64,000 nt of DNA from Nitrospinia bacterium (GTDB taxonomy: Bacteria; Nitrospinota; Nitrospinia; Nitrospinales; JAJDAT01). Location of the stretch: contig JAJDAT010000014.1 of NCBI GenBank assembly GCA_029261715.1, positions 248,001 to 312,000 of the forward strand. The letters are read 5' to 3'. This document shows, piece by piece, positions 8,683 through 17,536 of the stretch. The notes beneath the pieces were generated by a model that was given only the letters and a program-made list of their open reading frames with translations, made no database searches and was not told where the DNA came from. Position 1 is the stretch's first letter; each line of letters begins with the position of its first letter. Position numbers and translations under genes: made by a program.

Positions 8683-8699
8683 GGGAGTTTGGAACTCCC
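8683..8699. other. Perfect 7-bp hairpin in the tRNA-SGNH intergenic region
   Basis: GGGAGTT-TGG-AACTCCC. It lies downstream of the minus-strand SGNH gene (8766) and of tRNA-Phe. No T-run follows on either strand, so a factor-independent terminator is doubtful. The remainder of 8490-8765 shows nothing else. Confidence 0.4.
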
Positions 8700-8765
8700 C
8701 AAAAATCAAAATAAAATTTCTTTCCAATGTTTCTAGTTCTAATTTTAAATACTTCTATTTTAATT

Positions 8766-10691
8766 CTAATTGGGAAGGTCGTTAGAATATTTAGAGAACA
8801 ATTGAGAAAATTTATACTCGCGTTTTAAAGGCATTATTTTGGGAAGTAATTGTTGAATTGTTTCAGTTTCTTTATTTTTACTTAGATAGTCCAAAGTAAA
8901 GTCAAACATTGAATAAACCAACAATGGCCTCGAATAATACGTTGATAACAATAAATCGATTAATTTCTGTAACTCACTCTTTGAAAGTGGCTTTTCAAGT
9001 TTCGTATTTTTTTTACTGTAAAGGGAATGGCCATAGATGTAAGTCGAGATATTAGATGGAGACGACCTAATAACATAAAGAAAATCAGCGAAACTTAGAA
9101 ATGGATGGTCATTTCTTAAATTCTGAAATTTTTTATATTCAAATTCAAAATCAATCTCTTTTAATTTAGGGTTTAATAATAAAGCTTTCTGCATTAGCCC
9201 TACTGCTTCATCGTTTTTTCCTATATCGTTTTTAATTAAAGATAATATCCAATAAATCAGAGAATAATCGGGATCTAGCTTTATTGCCTCGGATAAAAAC
9301 TTCTCAAACACAGAAGAAAACTTTGTTTTTTTTATGACTTCTCTAAATTGCAACAAACTACCCAGAGAAAACTCAAAAACATTATTCAAAAAATCATATT
9401 TATTAAATTTTTGAGAAGAATCGCAAGTTCTATGAAACGTAATGCATCCCGAAGACGCTATATCTTCAATTTCATTTTGGGTAAGAATACTTTTAACGTA
9501 TTCAACTTCAAGTCTAGATGAATTGATTTTTTCGCCATCCAAATATCCCTCCGTTTGACGAGGATGGATTTTGAGCTTTTGATTGAGTTCTTTATATATG
9601 CTAAATGATAAAACTCTATTACCGGAGGCGAGTGGATGTATGTTGTCAAAAAAATATCTACCTTTTCCTTCTGCATTAAATGATATTCCACTATTTATTT
9701 TAAATACATTGAGATGCCTTTTTGCTATCGCCCTATACAATTGATTAATTTTAATCCCAACTTCTCTTTGGTATCGAATTTCTTTCTCATTCAATTTTGT
9801 TGTTTCGAGTAACTTTTTGAGACTTTTTATAGAAGATGATTTATCCATAATTGTCGGCAAAGTTACTAATCCAACTTGTATTCCAGATTCTTTTGATATT
9901 TCTATTATTTCTTCTAAGAAATTTTTTTCAAAGTATTTTAAATTTTTGTTTAAAACTTTGGAGCCTAAATTCTTCGCAGGGGGAGAGGTTCGCAGCTTAG
10001 ATCGCAGGTATCTTAAAAATTTAAATGAATAAAAATTATTTAGAAATAAAGGTTTGGGACAATAATCGCCTTCAGACTTAATTCTTCCATTTCTTAGTTT
10101 ATTTCCATCATTCCAACCAGCCATTAATATAATCATGTCCGGTTTAAACTCTAAGTAATTTTTTTTCAAAAAATGTTTTACGTGACAAGAGTTATGGTAA
10201 TACATCCCAGCATTTATAACCTGAAAACTCATATCTCTGTTTGAAGAATTGTTTAACATCCTTTCCAAAATCCTTGGGTAAGTTTGCTCATCAGAAACTT
10301 TCCACCCTAGCGTTGTTGACCCGCCAAGCGTCATTATTCTATAAACTTTTTTTGGTTTTTTTTTCGAAAAATATGGTCCTCGGAATCCCCATTTATTAAC
10401 AATAAAATCTCCAAAATTTGTGGTAACAAAGCCTTCTTTATCGCCAAAAAATAAAAACCCTGGTAATTCTTTTTTTGATCCAATCAAAAAACTATCAATC
10501 TTGTTTAAATTTTTAAAAATATTTTTTCTTAATCTAAGGTACCCGCTTTCAACTTCAATGAGAGTATCGTTATTAAGAAATAAATCATTAGGGCTTAAGA
10601 CGTTTAGCATTTGAAAAGACATGAATTCTAATATACAAAACACTAAAATGAGGATAACCAGCGGAGATAAAAATAGTTCTTTTATTTTCAT
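8766..10691 (-). CDS. Membrane-anchored SGNH-hydrolase-like protein with C-terminal TPR region
   Basis: The 641-residue protein has one N-terminal membrane helix (about residues 10-30). An SGNH/GDSL-like domain follows: block I Ser in LGGSTTLGW (about 120), block II NAGMYYH, block III Asn in AGWNDG (about 192) and block V DNIHP with catalytic Asp/His (about 350). The C-terminal third is helical with TPR-like segments (YWILSLIKNDIGKNDEAVGLM). Such domains typically add or remove O-acyl groups on secreted glycans; the orientation suggests a periplasmic active site. It is a divergent paralogue of the 640-residue protein at 11262, encoded head to head. The gene is noticeably more A/T-rich than its paralogue. 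Substrate is unknown. Confidence 0.75.
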   Translation of the reverse strand: MKIKELFLSPLVILILVFCILEFMSFQMLNVLSPNDLFLNNDTLIEVESGYLRLRKNIFKNLNKIDSFLIGSKKELPGFLFFGDKEGFVTTNFGDFIVNKWGFRGPYFSKKKPKKVYRIMTLGGSTTLGWKVSDEQTYPRILERMLNNSSNRDMSFQVINAGMYYHNSCHVKHFLKKNYLEFKPDMIILMAGWNDGNKLRNGRIKSEGDYCPKPLFLNNFYSFKFLRYLRSKLRTSPPAKNLGSKVLNKNLKYFEKNFLEEIIEISKESGIQVGLVTLPTIMDKSSSIKSLKKLLETTKLNEKEIRYQREVGIKINQLYRAIAKRHLNVFKINSGISFNAEGKGRYFFDNIHPLASGNRVLSFSIYKELNQKLKIHPRQTEGYLDGEKINSSRLEVEYVKSILTQNEIEDIASSGCITFHRTCDSSQKFNKYDFLNNVFEFSLGSLLQFREVIKKTKFSSVFEKFLSEAIKLDPDYSLIYWILSLIKNDIGKNDEAVGLMQKALLLNPKLKEIDFEFEYKKFQNLRNDHPFLSFADFLYVIRSSPSNISTYIYGHSLYSKKNTKLEKPLSKSELQKLIDLLLSTYYSRPLLVYSMFDFTLDYLSKNKETETIQQLLPKIMPLKREYKFSQLFSKYSNDLPN

Positions 10692-11261
10692 TTTAAGACT
10701 AATAATTAGATAACTTAATTAAGTCGATTGGATTACTTCAGTGAATCAATTCTATCTCTAGCTTTCGATAGCTCTATTTGAGTATATGACCTGTAAGGCT
10801 TACATACTCCTCGAACGCACATCTTAATCATCTCTTATATTCAAGCCATCTGAAATGGATAATTTAAAGATATAGAATTATGCAATCAGTTACTGGGAAC
10901 AATAACAAAAAGACCTTCTTTTCTTGCTATTATGAAAACAATGTGGCAACTATTCTACCCGAAATAAAAACGAGGAAGGTTGATTTATTTCGATTACTAA
11001 GAGAAGAGTGAAAACAGTAGCTCATGTTTCCTGCGATCATTAAACATAAAATAAAAATACCAGAATTGGAATACCGATTCTAACTTCAAACAAGAAAATT
11101 ATATCAAAAAGCTATCTCTCTCACTGCGGGCAAAAAACTTAATATAAACTCATATCTAAAAACCTTCTAGGAATGATTTAACTATCTCATTTGTATTAAG
11201 AAGCCAAATTTCTTTCGGAAACGTTTGAAAGGTTCAATCGAATCAAGCGCAAAAAAACTTT
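10692..11261. other. 570-nt A/T-rich region between divergent SGNH paralogues
   Basis: This long spacer holds no ORF of note. A short palindrome TGTAAG-G-CTTACA lies at about 10792-10804. It must contain the promoters of both divergent SGNH-TPR genes, but no strong -35/-10 pair or Shine-Dalgarno sequence stands out on either side. Confidence 0.5.
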
Positions 11262-13184
11262 ATGTCTATTCAAAAATCACAAATCCCCGTTCGACGGAAT
11301 ATTTTTTTTGATCTTATTCTGCTCTTACTATTCCTTGCTCTTTTAGAGTTCTCGGCCACCATCATCATGAAGCGTTTATATTTCCAGGATGACTTGAGAT
11401 CCGACATGCACCCTATTCTAAGGTTTGATGAGGATTTGGGTTATCGTGTTCGCTCCGATCTATTTAACGCAGATACTCATAAGTTTTTGGTTACTTCAAA
11501 ATCTGGCAATAGCTTTTTAGGAGTAATTTCATTTGATAAGAAAGAAGGAATGATTCGCACCGAACAAGGCGATTTAATTTTAAATCGCTGGGGATTTCGC
11601 GGTCCTGATTTTGAAAACGAACGCCCACCAGAAACTTTGAGAATCATTACGCTTGGCGGCTCAACTACAGCGGGGGGTTATGAAAATGAATTGACATACC
11701 CCAGAATTTTAGAGCGGATGTTGAACTTTTCAAAAAATCCTTCCCAGTATTTTCAGGTGATCAACGCCGGACGATGGTCCTATACTTCATGCGACGTTAA
11801 AGTTCTTTTTGAACGCGATATTCTTAGTTTTCGCCCAGATGTCGTTTTAGTCATGGCAGGAGGAAATGACGCTTATTTATTAAATAATCCAAACATTTTA
11901 AATCAGCAAGATTATTGTTATAAACCAAATTCAGTTCTCGACAGGTTTGCCTTTTACCGTTTATTTAAGAAAAAGTTTAGTCCAATTAACGAAGCTCCTA
12001 AAATGAACTTTGAGATCCTTGACAAAAACTTGGGATTTTACAAAGAGAACCTGCGAAAAATAGTCGAGTTGGGACAAACTCATAATATCCAAGTAGGATT
12101 TGTCAGCCCCCCTGCAGTGTATGAGAACGGAGTGGCTTTGGAGAATTTACAAGAATTCCCTCAACTTTCGAAAATGGATAAAACCAAAATTAATTATTTT
12201 AAGAAAATCGGTTTGGCATTTAATAACACTATGCAAGAACTAGCATCTGCCCACAAGAACGCTTTCTTTATCGATAGTGGTATTTCCGCAAAAACTCGAG
12301 GTAAAGAATTATTTTTCCATGACGATTCCCATGCTAATGGTGAAGGCTATAGAGTCATAGCGTATGAAATTTATAAAACTCTTAATCAAAAAATGAATCT
12401 ACAGCGCCCAATAAAACCTCCTTACGAATTTAGCAAAGTTTCTCCAAATCAACTTGAAGTAGAATATCTAAAAAGTTTATTTTCTTCCTATGGCATGGAA
12501 GACCTTTCATATGCTGGTTGCGTAACGTTTCATAACAAATGCACTGATTTTGAGTTTCCTGGAGAAGACCGACTTTACACTCTAAGCGTAATTAGTTTTA
12601 CTATCGGAAGTTTATTGCTATTCGAGGAACAAATTGAAGAGGTAGGAAATTTATTAGAAAGTTCTATTGAGAATGCTATTAAGATAAAACCCAATTTTTC
12701 TTTATTATACTGGGTGAAGGGAGAGTTAATGAAAGCGCTCGGAAAACAGAAGCTTTCCGAAATCTCATTTAAAGAGGCATATCAACTAAATCCGGCGCTC
12801 CAGGAAATTTCTTTCAAGGAACAATATCGTAAATTTAGAAAGGGATATCGCCCCAATCCATTTATGATTAGTTTGAAGCGGATCATCGAAATCCTTAAAC
12901 GCTCCCCCAATCATATTGCTCCTTACACCTATTTTAGGTCTTTGAGACAAAAGGGCTTAAATAAAGAAAACCTACCGAAAAACCTGGAATTATATATTAG
13001 CCTTTATTACACTAGTCCACTTCTAATTCGATCTATTTTCGAAGAGGCAATTAATTCTCCTTTATCAAAAGAGGGCAAGGAAACTGCATTGAGCCTGGCC
13101 CGTTCCCTCAAAACCATGAGACTTGAATATGGCTTTGATAAAATTTTCACTGATCACGAAAATCAAATCTTAAAAAATGAGTAA
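11262..13184 (+). CDS. Membrane-anchored SGNH-hydrolase-like protein with C-terminal TPR region
   Basis: The 640-residue protein is a paralogue of the one at 8766 with the same order of parts. There is an N-terminal membrane helix (LILLLLFLALLEFSATI) and a conserved stretch LNRWGFRGPDFE before block I LGGSTTAGG. Block II is NAGRWSY, block III AGGNDA and block V DDSHANGEG. Both proteins share the unusual VEYLKSL----EDLSYAGCVTFH segment (about 400-430) with a conserved CVTFH-like motif, then TPR-like helices. Probable role is acyl modification of an exported glycan. It overlaps the next SGNH gene by 8 nt, so they form an operon. Confidence 0.78.
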   Translation: MSIQKSQIPVRRNIFFDLILLLLFLALLEFSATIIMKRLYFQDDLRSDMHPILRFDEDLGYRVRSDLFNADTHKFLVTSKSGNSFLGVISFDKKEGMIRTEQGDLILNRWGFRGPDFENERPPETLRIITLGGSTTAGGYENELTYPRILERMLNFSKNPSQYFQVINAGRWSYTSCDVKVLFERDILSFRPDVVLVMAGGNDAYLLNNPNILNQQDYCYKPNSVLDRFAFYRLFKKKFSPINEAPKMNFEILDKNLGFYKENLRKIVELGQTHNIQVGFVSPPAVYENGVALENLQEFPQLSKMDKTKINYFKKIGLAFNNTMQELASAHKNAFFIDSGISAKTRGKELFFHDDSHANGEGYRVIAYEIYKTLNQKMNLQRPIKPPYEFSKVSPNQLEVEYLKSLFSSYGMEDLSYAGCVTFHNKCTDFEFPGEDRLYTLSVISFTIGSLLLFEEQIEEVGNLLESSIENAIKIKPNFSLLYWVKGELMKALGKQKLSEISFKEAYQLNPALQEISFKEQYRKFRKGYRPNPFMISLKRIIEILKRSPNHIAPYTYFRSLRQKGLNKENLPKNLELYISLYYTSPLLIRSIFEEAINSPLSKEGKETALSLARSLKTMRLEYGFDKIFTDHENQILKNE

Positions 13185-14166
13185 GAAATCAAAAGAGTTT
13201 ATATTTAAGGGAATATTCATACTGTTTATTTATTCCTTTTTAGAATTGAGTTTGAATATTTTTTTCTCTTACTATCAATCTTACGACATTGAAATGTGGA
13301 AATACGCCAGAGATTTGAAAGAGAAATCTCCATATTTAAAGATGTCTCACAGACATAGAAGCAATTCCAAAGCCTTCTTATACGGAGCCGAAATAAAAAC
13401 AAACTCACGAGGCCTTCGGGATAGAGAATTTGATTATAAAAAACCCGCTAATACATTTCGAACATTATTTCTTGGCGATTCATTGACGTTAGGATGGGGA
13501 GTCGATTATAAAAATCTTTTTACTAAACTTTTAGAAAAGGATTTAAAAGATATAATTCGAAAACCAGTGGAGGTTATCAATACTGGAGTTGGTAACTACA
13601 ACACAGAACAAGAATATACTTACTTAAAAAATGAAGGATACAAATATAATCCTCAGCATATAATGCTGCTTTATTTCATTAATGATGCAGAACCCACGCC
13701 TGAGTACTCCGATACGCCAATTTTAGACAAATCCATTACTATGGTATTTATCTGGTCTAGAATTAAGAAGATTTTAGCTAAATTTGATTCAAATAATAGT
13801 TTTTTGGATTATTATTCCAATTTGTATAGTGACGGGAATAAAGGATGGGAAAATAGCAAAAAATCTCTTCTCGCAATAAAAAAAGAAGCTCAAAGATTGA
13901 ATAGTAAGTTAACTATAGCGATTTGTCCCGAATTAAGATTTTTTTTAAAAGAATACCCCTTTATGAGCGCTCATCAAAAAATCTTGTCCTTTTTGAAAGA
14001 ATCAAAAATTGATTTTATCGATCTTTTACCTGTTTTCAGGTCAATGACAAAAGACGAGCAAAACCTATGGGTTTCTTTAGAAGATTCACATCCCAATGCC
14101 TTGGGAAATAAAATCATTGCCCAAGGTATTCAGGATCATTTCTTAAAACACCCAAACAAATTATAA
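13177..14166 (+). CDS. SGNH/GDSL-family hydrolase-like protein
   Basis: The 329-residue protein has an N-terminal membrane helix (about residues 10-32). The SGNH blocks are block I LGDSLTLGWGV (Ser about 99), block II INTGVGNYNT, block III with INDAEPT (Asn/Asp) and block V DSHPNALG (Asp/His near the C-terminus). It lacks the TPR extension of its two upstream relatives. Probable function is O-acetyl/acyl esterase or transferase activity on a surface glycan. The start overlaps the upstream gene by 8 nt, and a DUF5989-like small gene follows 53 nt downstream. Confidence 0.82.
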   Translation: MSKKSKEFIFKGIFILFIYSFLELSLNIFFSYYQSYDIEMWKYARDLKEKSPYLKMSHRHRSNSKAFLYGAEIKTNSRGLRDREFDYKKPANTFRTLFLGDSLTLGWGVDYKNLFTKLLEKDLKDIIRKPVEVINTGVGNYNTEQEYTYLKNEGYKYNPQHIMLLYFINDAEPTPEYSDTPILDKSITMVFIWSRIKKILAKFDSNNSFLDYYSNLYSDGNKGWENSKKSLLAIKKEAQRLNSKLTIAICPELRFFLKEYPFMSAHQKILSFLKESKIDFIDLLPVFRSMTKDEQNLWVSLEDSHPNALGNKIIAQGIQDHFLKHPNKL

Positions 14167-14219
14167 AATTCTTTACGATTAACAATAAATTTGCGCCAAC
14201 CATTTAAGGAGCAGTAGCA

Positions 14220-14369
14220 GTGGAATTTCTCAAGGAGCTATGGAATTATTTTTGCCAGGGAAAGCGTTATTGGCTAACGCCAATTCTGGTTATATTGGCG
14301 ATATTTGCTCTTCTTTTAATATTTTCTCAAGGGCCTGACCTTCGACCATTTCAATATTTTCAAAATTAA
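14220..14369 (+). CDS. 49-residue DUF5989-like small membrane protein
   Basis: This short gene begins at GTG with AAGGAG 8 nt upstream. The translation opens MEFLKELWNYFCQGKRYWL and continues with one membrane helix (TPILVILAIFALLLIF). It ends SQGPDLRPFQYFQN. The pattern FLKELW--KRYWL-PI followed by a helix and a (S/T)QG--L-PF end is what I recall of the DUF5989 family. Those proteins often sit beside SGNH hydrolases in exopolysaccharide-type clusters, which matches this context. Function is unknown; a scaffold or partner role for the SGNH proteins is inference. 14370-14584 downstream shows no gene. Confidence 0.8.
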   Translation: MEFLKELWNYFCQGKRYWLTPILVILAIFALLLIFSQGPDLRPFQYFQN

Positions 14370-14584
14370 AAGCATCAGTTTTGTTTTTGGGGAATTTATA
14401 AAAGTACAAAAAAGCTAAAACACTTTGACGAGTTCAACGACACCCTTCATAAGTAGAAGAAGCCAAAAAACTACGCTTTAGCAAAGCTCTAGCACTTCCC
14501 TTTATCTGTCTTCTAAATCACACTAAACTTTGAAGCTTGATCTAATCGACAAAGGGATTTTTTGAGAAGAGCGTTTTTTAAAAA

Positions 14585-15388
14585 TTAATCTGGGCGGGTG
14601 GCTTTTTTAACGATAGCGCTGTCAAAGTAATTTATCGACATTCCTGCGTCGAGCACAATTCCCTGAGAATTAATTCCAGAGGACCTTTCACTTAACAAAA
14701 AAACCGCCGTATTAGCAACTTCCTGCGTGGCGACAGCTTTTTTTCTCAGTGTCAAATTTTCAGCGTGTAAATAAGAATCCAAGTAACCTGGAATTCCGGC
14801 AGAAGCAGATGTTTTTAATAATCCTGGATTAACAGAGTTAAATCTGACTTCAGAAAATGACGAAAACGATTTAGCTAAAAAACAAACTGCGGAATCAAGA
14901 GCAGCTTTAGCAGGAGCCATGTAGCCATAGTTTTCCGCCGCCATCCTGGTTGTTGAAATCGAAACGGTAACAACCGACGCTTTTGGAGAGAACACTTGTT
15001 TGAAGGCGTTTGACAAATTAATGAGAGAGAAACAACTCACATCTATAGCTTGTAAAAAATCCGCTTTAGAGGTTTCGTGAAACGGCTTTGGTCCTGCGGA
15101 ATAATTAGCAAAAGCGATGGAATGAACCATTCCATGAACCACTTTGATCTCGTCGGCGACAGTTTTCCCTAAGCGGTCAATTTCTTCCTGGTCTTCTACG
15201 TCGCAAACATAAATAGCTGAGGGAGATAGTTTTTTTGAAAGCGCTTCTTTCCTAGCCTCGGACCGAACAACATAAATAACGTTTGCTCCTTCCGCTTCCA
15301 GAGTTTTGCCTATATGGTAGGCAACGCTTTTTTTATTAGCGACGCCAAATACCAAAATATTTTTATTTTCTAAATCAAGAAAACTCAT
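14585..15388 (-). CDS. fabI: Enoyl-[acyl-carrier-protein] reductase FabI
   Basis: FabI reduces trans-2-enoyl-ACP with NAD(P)H in the last step of each fatty-acid elongation cycle. The 267-residue length is normal. The atypical SDR nucleotide motif is [14 protein letters not shown]. The catalytic Tyr154 and Lys161 are in YGYMAPAK (Y-x6-K). [16 protein letters not shown] is the substrate-loop region and [17 protein letters not shown] the C-terminal motif. It follows fabZ with a 6-nt gap on the same strand, so the two steps of dehydration and reduction are co-expressed. Confidence 0.95.
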   Translation of the reverse strand: MSFLDLENKNILVFGVANKKSVAYHIGKTLEAEGANVIYVVRSEARKEALSKKLSPSAIYVCDVEDQEEIDRLGKTVADEIKVVHGMVHSIAFANYSAGPKPFHETSKADFLQAIDVSCFSLINLSNAFKQVFSPKASVVTVSISTTRMAAENYGYMAPAKAALDSAVCFLAKSFSSFSEVRFNSVNPGLLKTSASAGIPGYLDSYLHAENLTLRKKAVATQEVANTAVFLLSERSSGINSQGIVLDAGMSINYFDSAIVKKATRPD

Positions 15389-15394
15389 CTGACG

Positions 15395-15832
15395 TCACGG
15401 TTTCGCTTGTGAATTATCCAATAGCATAGCGGCAAAATCTACGGTTAAGATTTTTTTCGAATCTGACGTTATTTTACCGGACATATATGCAGCTCCACCG
15501 GTTTTTTCGTTTAGTTTAACTTCCGCGTGCAGCAAATAGCCCGGAAATGCGGGATTTTTTAATTTAACATTCTGGATTCGCGTAATGACAGGGGTATGAT
15601 CGTTCCCCGAATTGTTATCGCGTACAGCCATTAAAATAGCTCCCGACTGAAAAACAAATTCGCACATAATAACACCGGGCGTGATGGGCCGATTTGGAAA
15701 ATGCCCTTTAAAGAAAGGCTCATCCTCTTTCAACAACCATTCGGTAACAATCGAATCTTCCGTTTGCTCAATAACACGGTCAACAAACAAAAATGGCGGA
15801 CGATGAGGAATATAATCTAAAAAGTTATCCAT
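15395..15832 (-). CDS. fabZ: 3-hydroxyacyl-ACP dehydratase FabZ-like
   Basis: This 145-residue hot-dog-fold enzyme dehydrates 3-hydroxyacyl-ACP. The N-terminus DYIPHRPPFLFVDRV and the catalytic region GHFPNRPITPGVIMCE are typical of FabZ. His44 is the general base and Glu58 the second catalytic residue (Glu rather than Asp argues for FabZ over FabA). It is promoter-proximal to fabI. A divergent alpha/beta hydrolase begins 139 nt away. A related hydroxyacyl dehydratase acting on a specialised acyl chain cannot be excluded. Confidence 0.88.
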   Translation of the reverse strand: MDNFLDYIPHRPPFLFVDRVIEQTEDSIVTEWLLKEDEPFFKGHFPNRPITPGVIMCEFVFQSGAILMAVRDNNSGNDHTPVITRIQNVKLKNPAFPGYLLHAEVKLNEKTGGAAYMSGKITSDSKKILTVDFAAMLLDNSQAKP

Positions 15833-15971
15833 GTATTCTGCAATTTTATTTAACTGTTTAGCGGTCTAACATTTTAAAAGAAAATCAAGGCGCCAAGTTT
15901 AACATATTCATTTAGGCCCTAAAACATGATAATTTGCTGTTTCTTTTGATTGGCTTTAGGAACAAAAAAAA

Positions 15972-16949
15972 TTGATTCTAAAAATATTAAAAAACAAAGT
16001 TATGATCTGGTTTCTCTCCGCTATTTTCTTTTCTCTTTTTTGCTTGCTGGGTTTTACTCATATTCGCGTTTATTTAATTGAAAAGAAAAATCCCCCGGAA
16101 GGTCAATTCGTTCAAATCGACGATTTAAAAATCCATTACGTCGAAAAAGGAAACGGGGTTCCTATTGTTTTACTGCATGGCGTGAGCAGTACTTTAAACG
16201 ATTTTACTTACAGCCCAGTATTTGAAGAATTATCAAAAAGAGCTCGGGTGATAGTTCCCGACCGACCAGGATATGGATATAGCGAACGTCCTAAAAGAGC
16301 AATTTCTCCGGCCGATCAAGCCTCTATCTTAGAAAAACTATTAAACCAAATAAAAGCAAAGAATCCCATTATTGTAGGATTTTCTTGGAGCGGATCAATA
16401 GCCGCCGCATATGCTTTGCAATTTCCAAAATCGATCTCCGGCCTGGTATTTATAAATGGCGCCACTTACCCTTGGCCCGCTCCGGTCGATTGGATTTACA
16501 AAGCTGGGGTAAAACCTTTATTAGGGCCGACAATCGCGAATTTTCTTTTCGCGCCAATTGGCGCATTAGTTTTAGATAAAAATATTGAGGAAGTATTTTG
16601 GCCAGGATCTCCTCCGGAAAACTATAAAAGCATTCCGATAGAGTTAATTTTTAGACCAGAGCAATTTTATGCCAACGCAGAAGACATGGTTGTCTTGAAA
16701 CCGTTTTTAGCCGAGCAAAGTAAAAACTATTCGAAAATTAAAGCTCCCGTGTCGATTCTTGTTTCGGAAGAAGATTTAATCGTTTCACCAACGATTCACT
16801 CTCAAGCCTTGAATGAAGCTGTCGTAAATTCACGATTAACCTCTATCCCAAACGCTGGACACCCTCTTCATCACAGTCATCCACAGGAAGTGACAAAGGT
16901 TATTTTGGAAATGTTAGATTTGGTAAATGAGCTCACTCAACATAGCTAA
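15972..16949 (+). CDS. Membrane-anchored alpha/beta hydrolase
   Basis: The protein has an N-terminal hydrophobic helix (WFLSAIFFSLFCLLGF) followed by an alpha/beta-hydrolase domain. The oxyanion region is VLLHG, the nucleophile elbow GFSWSGS, the acid Asp in SEEDLIV and the His in NAGHPLHHSHP. The domain faces the periplasm if the helix is an uncleaved anchor. Two starts are possible. TTG at 15972 has AGGA 11 nt upstream and gives 325 residues; ATG at 16002 gives 315 residues but has no Shine-Dalgarno sequence. Substrate is unknown. Confidence 0.82.
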   Translation: MILKILKNKVMIWFLSAIFFSLFCLLGFTHIRVYLIEKKNPPEGQFVQIDDLKIHYVEKGNGVPIVLLHGVSSTLNDFTYSPVFEELSKRARVIVPDRPGYGYSERPKRAISPADQASILEKLLNQIKAKNPIIVGFSWSGSIAAAYALQFPKSISGLVFINGATYPWPAPVDWIYKAGVKPLLGPTIANFLFAPIGALVLDKNIEEVFWPGSPPENYKSIPIELIFRPEQFYANAEDMVVLKPFLAEQSKNYSKIKAPVSILVSEEDLIVSPTIHSQALNEAVVNSRLTSIPNAGHPLHHSHPQEVTKVILEMLDLVNELTQHS

Positions 16950-16966
16950 ATTGTCGAATGTAGCAA

Positions 16967-17317
16967 TCAATCTGAGTAGGTAACTACGGTATCGCGAGGA
17001 TAAACCAAATGGCTTTCGCTCCATTGGTTTGCATTATCAACATCCCATTTCGAGTCATCGTCTATCGGTTTCATACGGATGCCGCCACTTCCTCCAAAAA
17101 TTAGCAAGGCGACGCCGTCTCCAGACTCTTCGATTCGACATGCGTATGCCTGGCAAGGAGTTTCAGTTTCTCCGTCCCAACCTGTAACAGAAACAGGAAT
17201 TTCTTTGCCACCCTTTTCATATTCGATGGAATGAATCGGCTTCGATTCTGAAATGACGTTATACATCCGACCAACGCTTTCATCACAATTAGAACAAGGT
17301 TCAACTTCTAAAAACAT
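16967..17317 (-). CDS. Hypothetical protein with CxxC pair
   Basis: The 116-residue protein is not recognised. It is acidic and soluble, with Cys8/Cys11 (PCSNC) and two further cysteines near residues 54 and 59, which could bind a metal. A central glycine-rich strand (ALLIFGGSGGIRM) suggests a beta-rich fold. AAGGGC lies just upstream of the ATG, supporting translation. It converges on the hydrolase gene. Confidence 0.6.
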   Translation of the reverse strand: MFLEVEPCSNCDESVGRMYNVISESKPIHSIEYEKGGKEIPVSVTGWDGETETPCQAYACRIEESGDGVALLIFGGSGGIRMKPIDDDSKWDVDNANQWSESHLVYPRDTVVTYSD

Positions 17318-17435
17318 ATTAGCCCTTTAGATAGAATTGATACCCTATTATAAGCCAATTAAGATTATGAGGAAACCGATATTATTTTAACGGCATCTCT
17401 AATAATTCAATATTTTTACTTGTGGCAACTCGCTA

Positions 17436-17536
17436 GCCCTTATTTCATAAGGCCCACTCGTAGCCAAAAACCGTTTTTAGAGGTTCCTTTAAAAAGGAAT
17501 GGGCAGAGTCTTGGCAATTTCAATTGAGTTTCCTTA
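17436..17536 (+). repeat. Hairpin-plus-tail intergenic element, copy A
   Basis: A hairpin CCTTAT-TTC-ATAAGG is followed by a tail containing CACTCGTAGCCAAAAACC and GTTTTTAGAGG. A TTCCTTT-AA-AAAGGAA hairpin and a partial second tail (AGAGTCTTGGCAATTT) come next, ending at the HD-GYP stop codon. About 55 bases match copy B at 39492 with few differences. Confidence 0.75.

Noticed and set aside
8683-8699. Factor-independent terminator for the SGNH gene or tRNA-Phe
   Set aside because: The hairpin is perfect but no T-run follows on either strand, so I list it only as a hairpin.
10692-11261. Small genes in the divergent SGNH spacer
   Set aside because: Only frames of a dozen codons or so occur, without ribosome-binding sites.
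17101-17304. 67-codon frame overlapping the CxxC hypothetical gene on the same strand
   Set aside because: The longer frame 16967-17317 has a good ribosome-binding site and more balanced composition.
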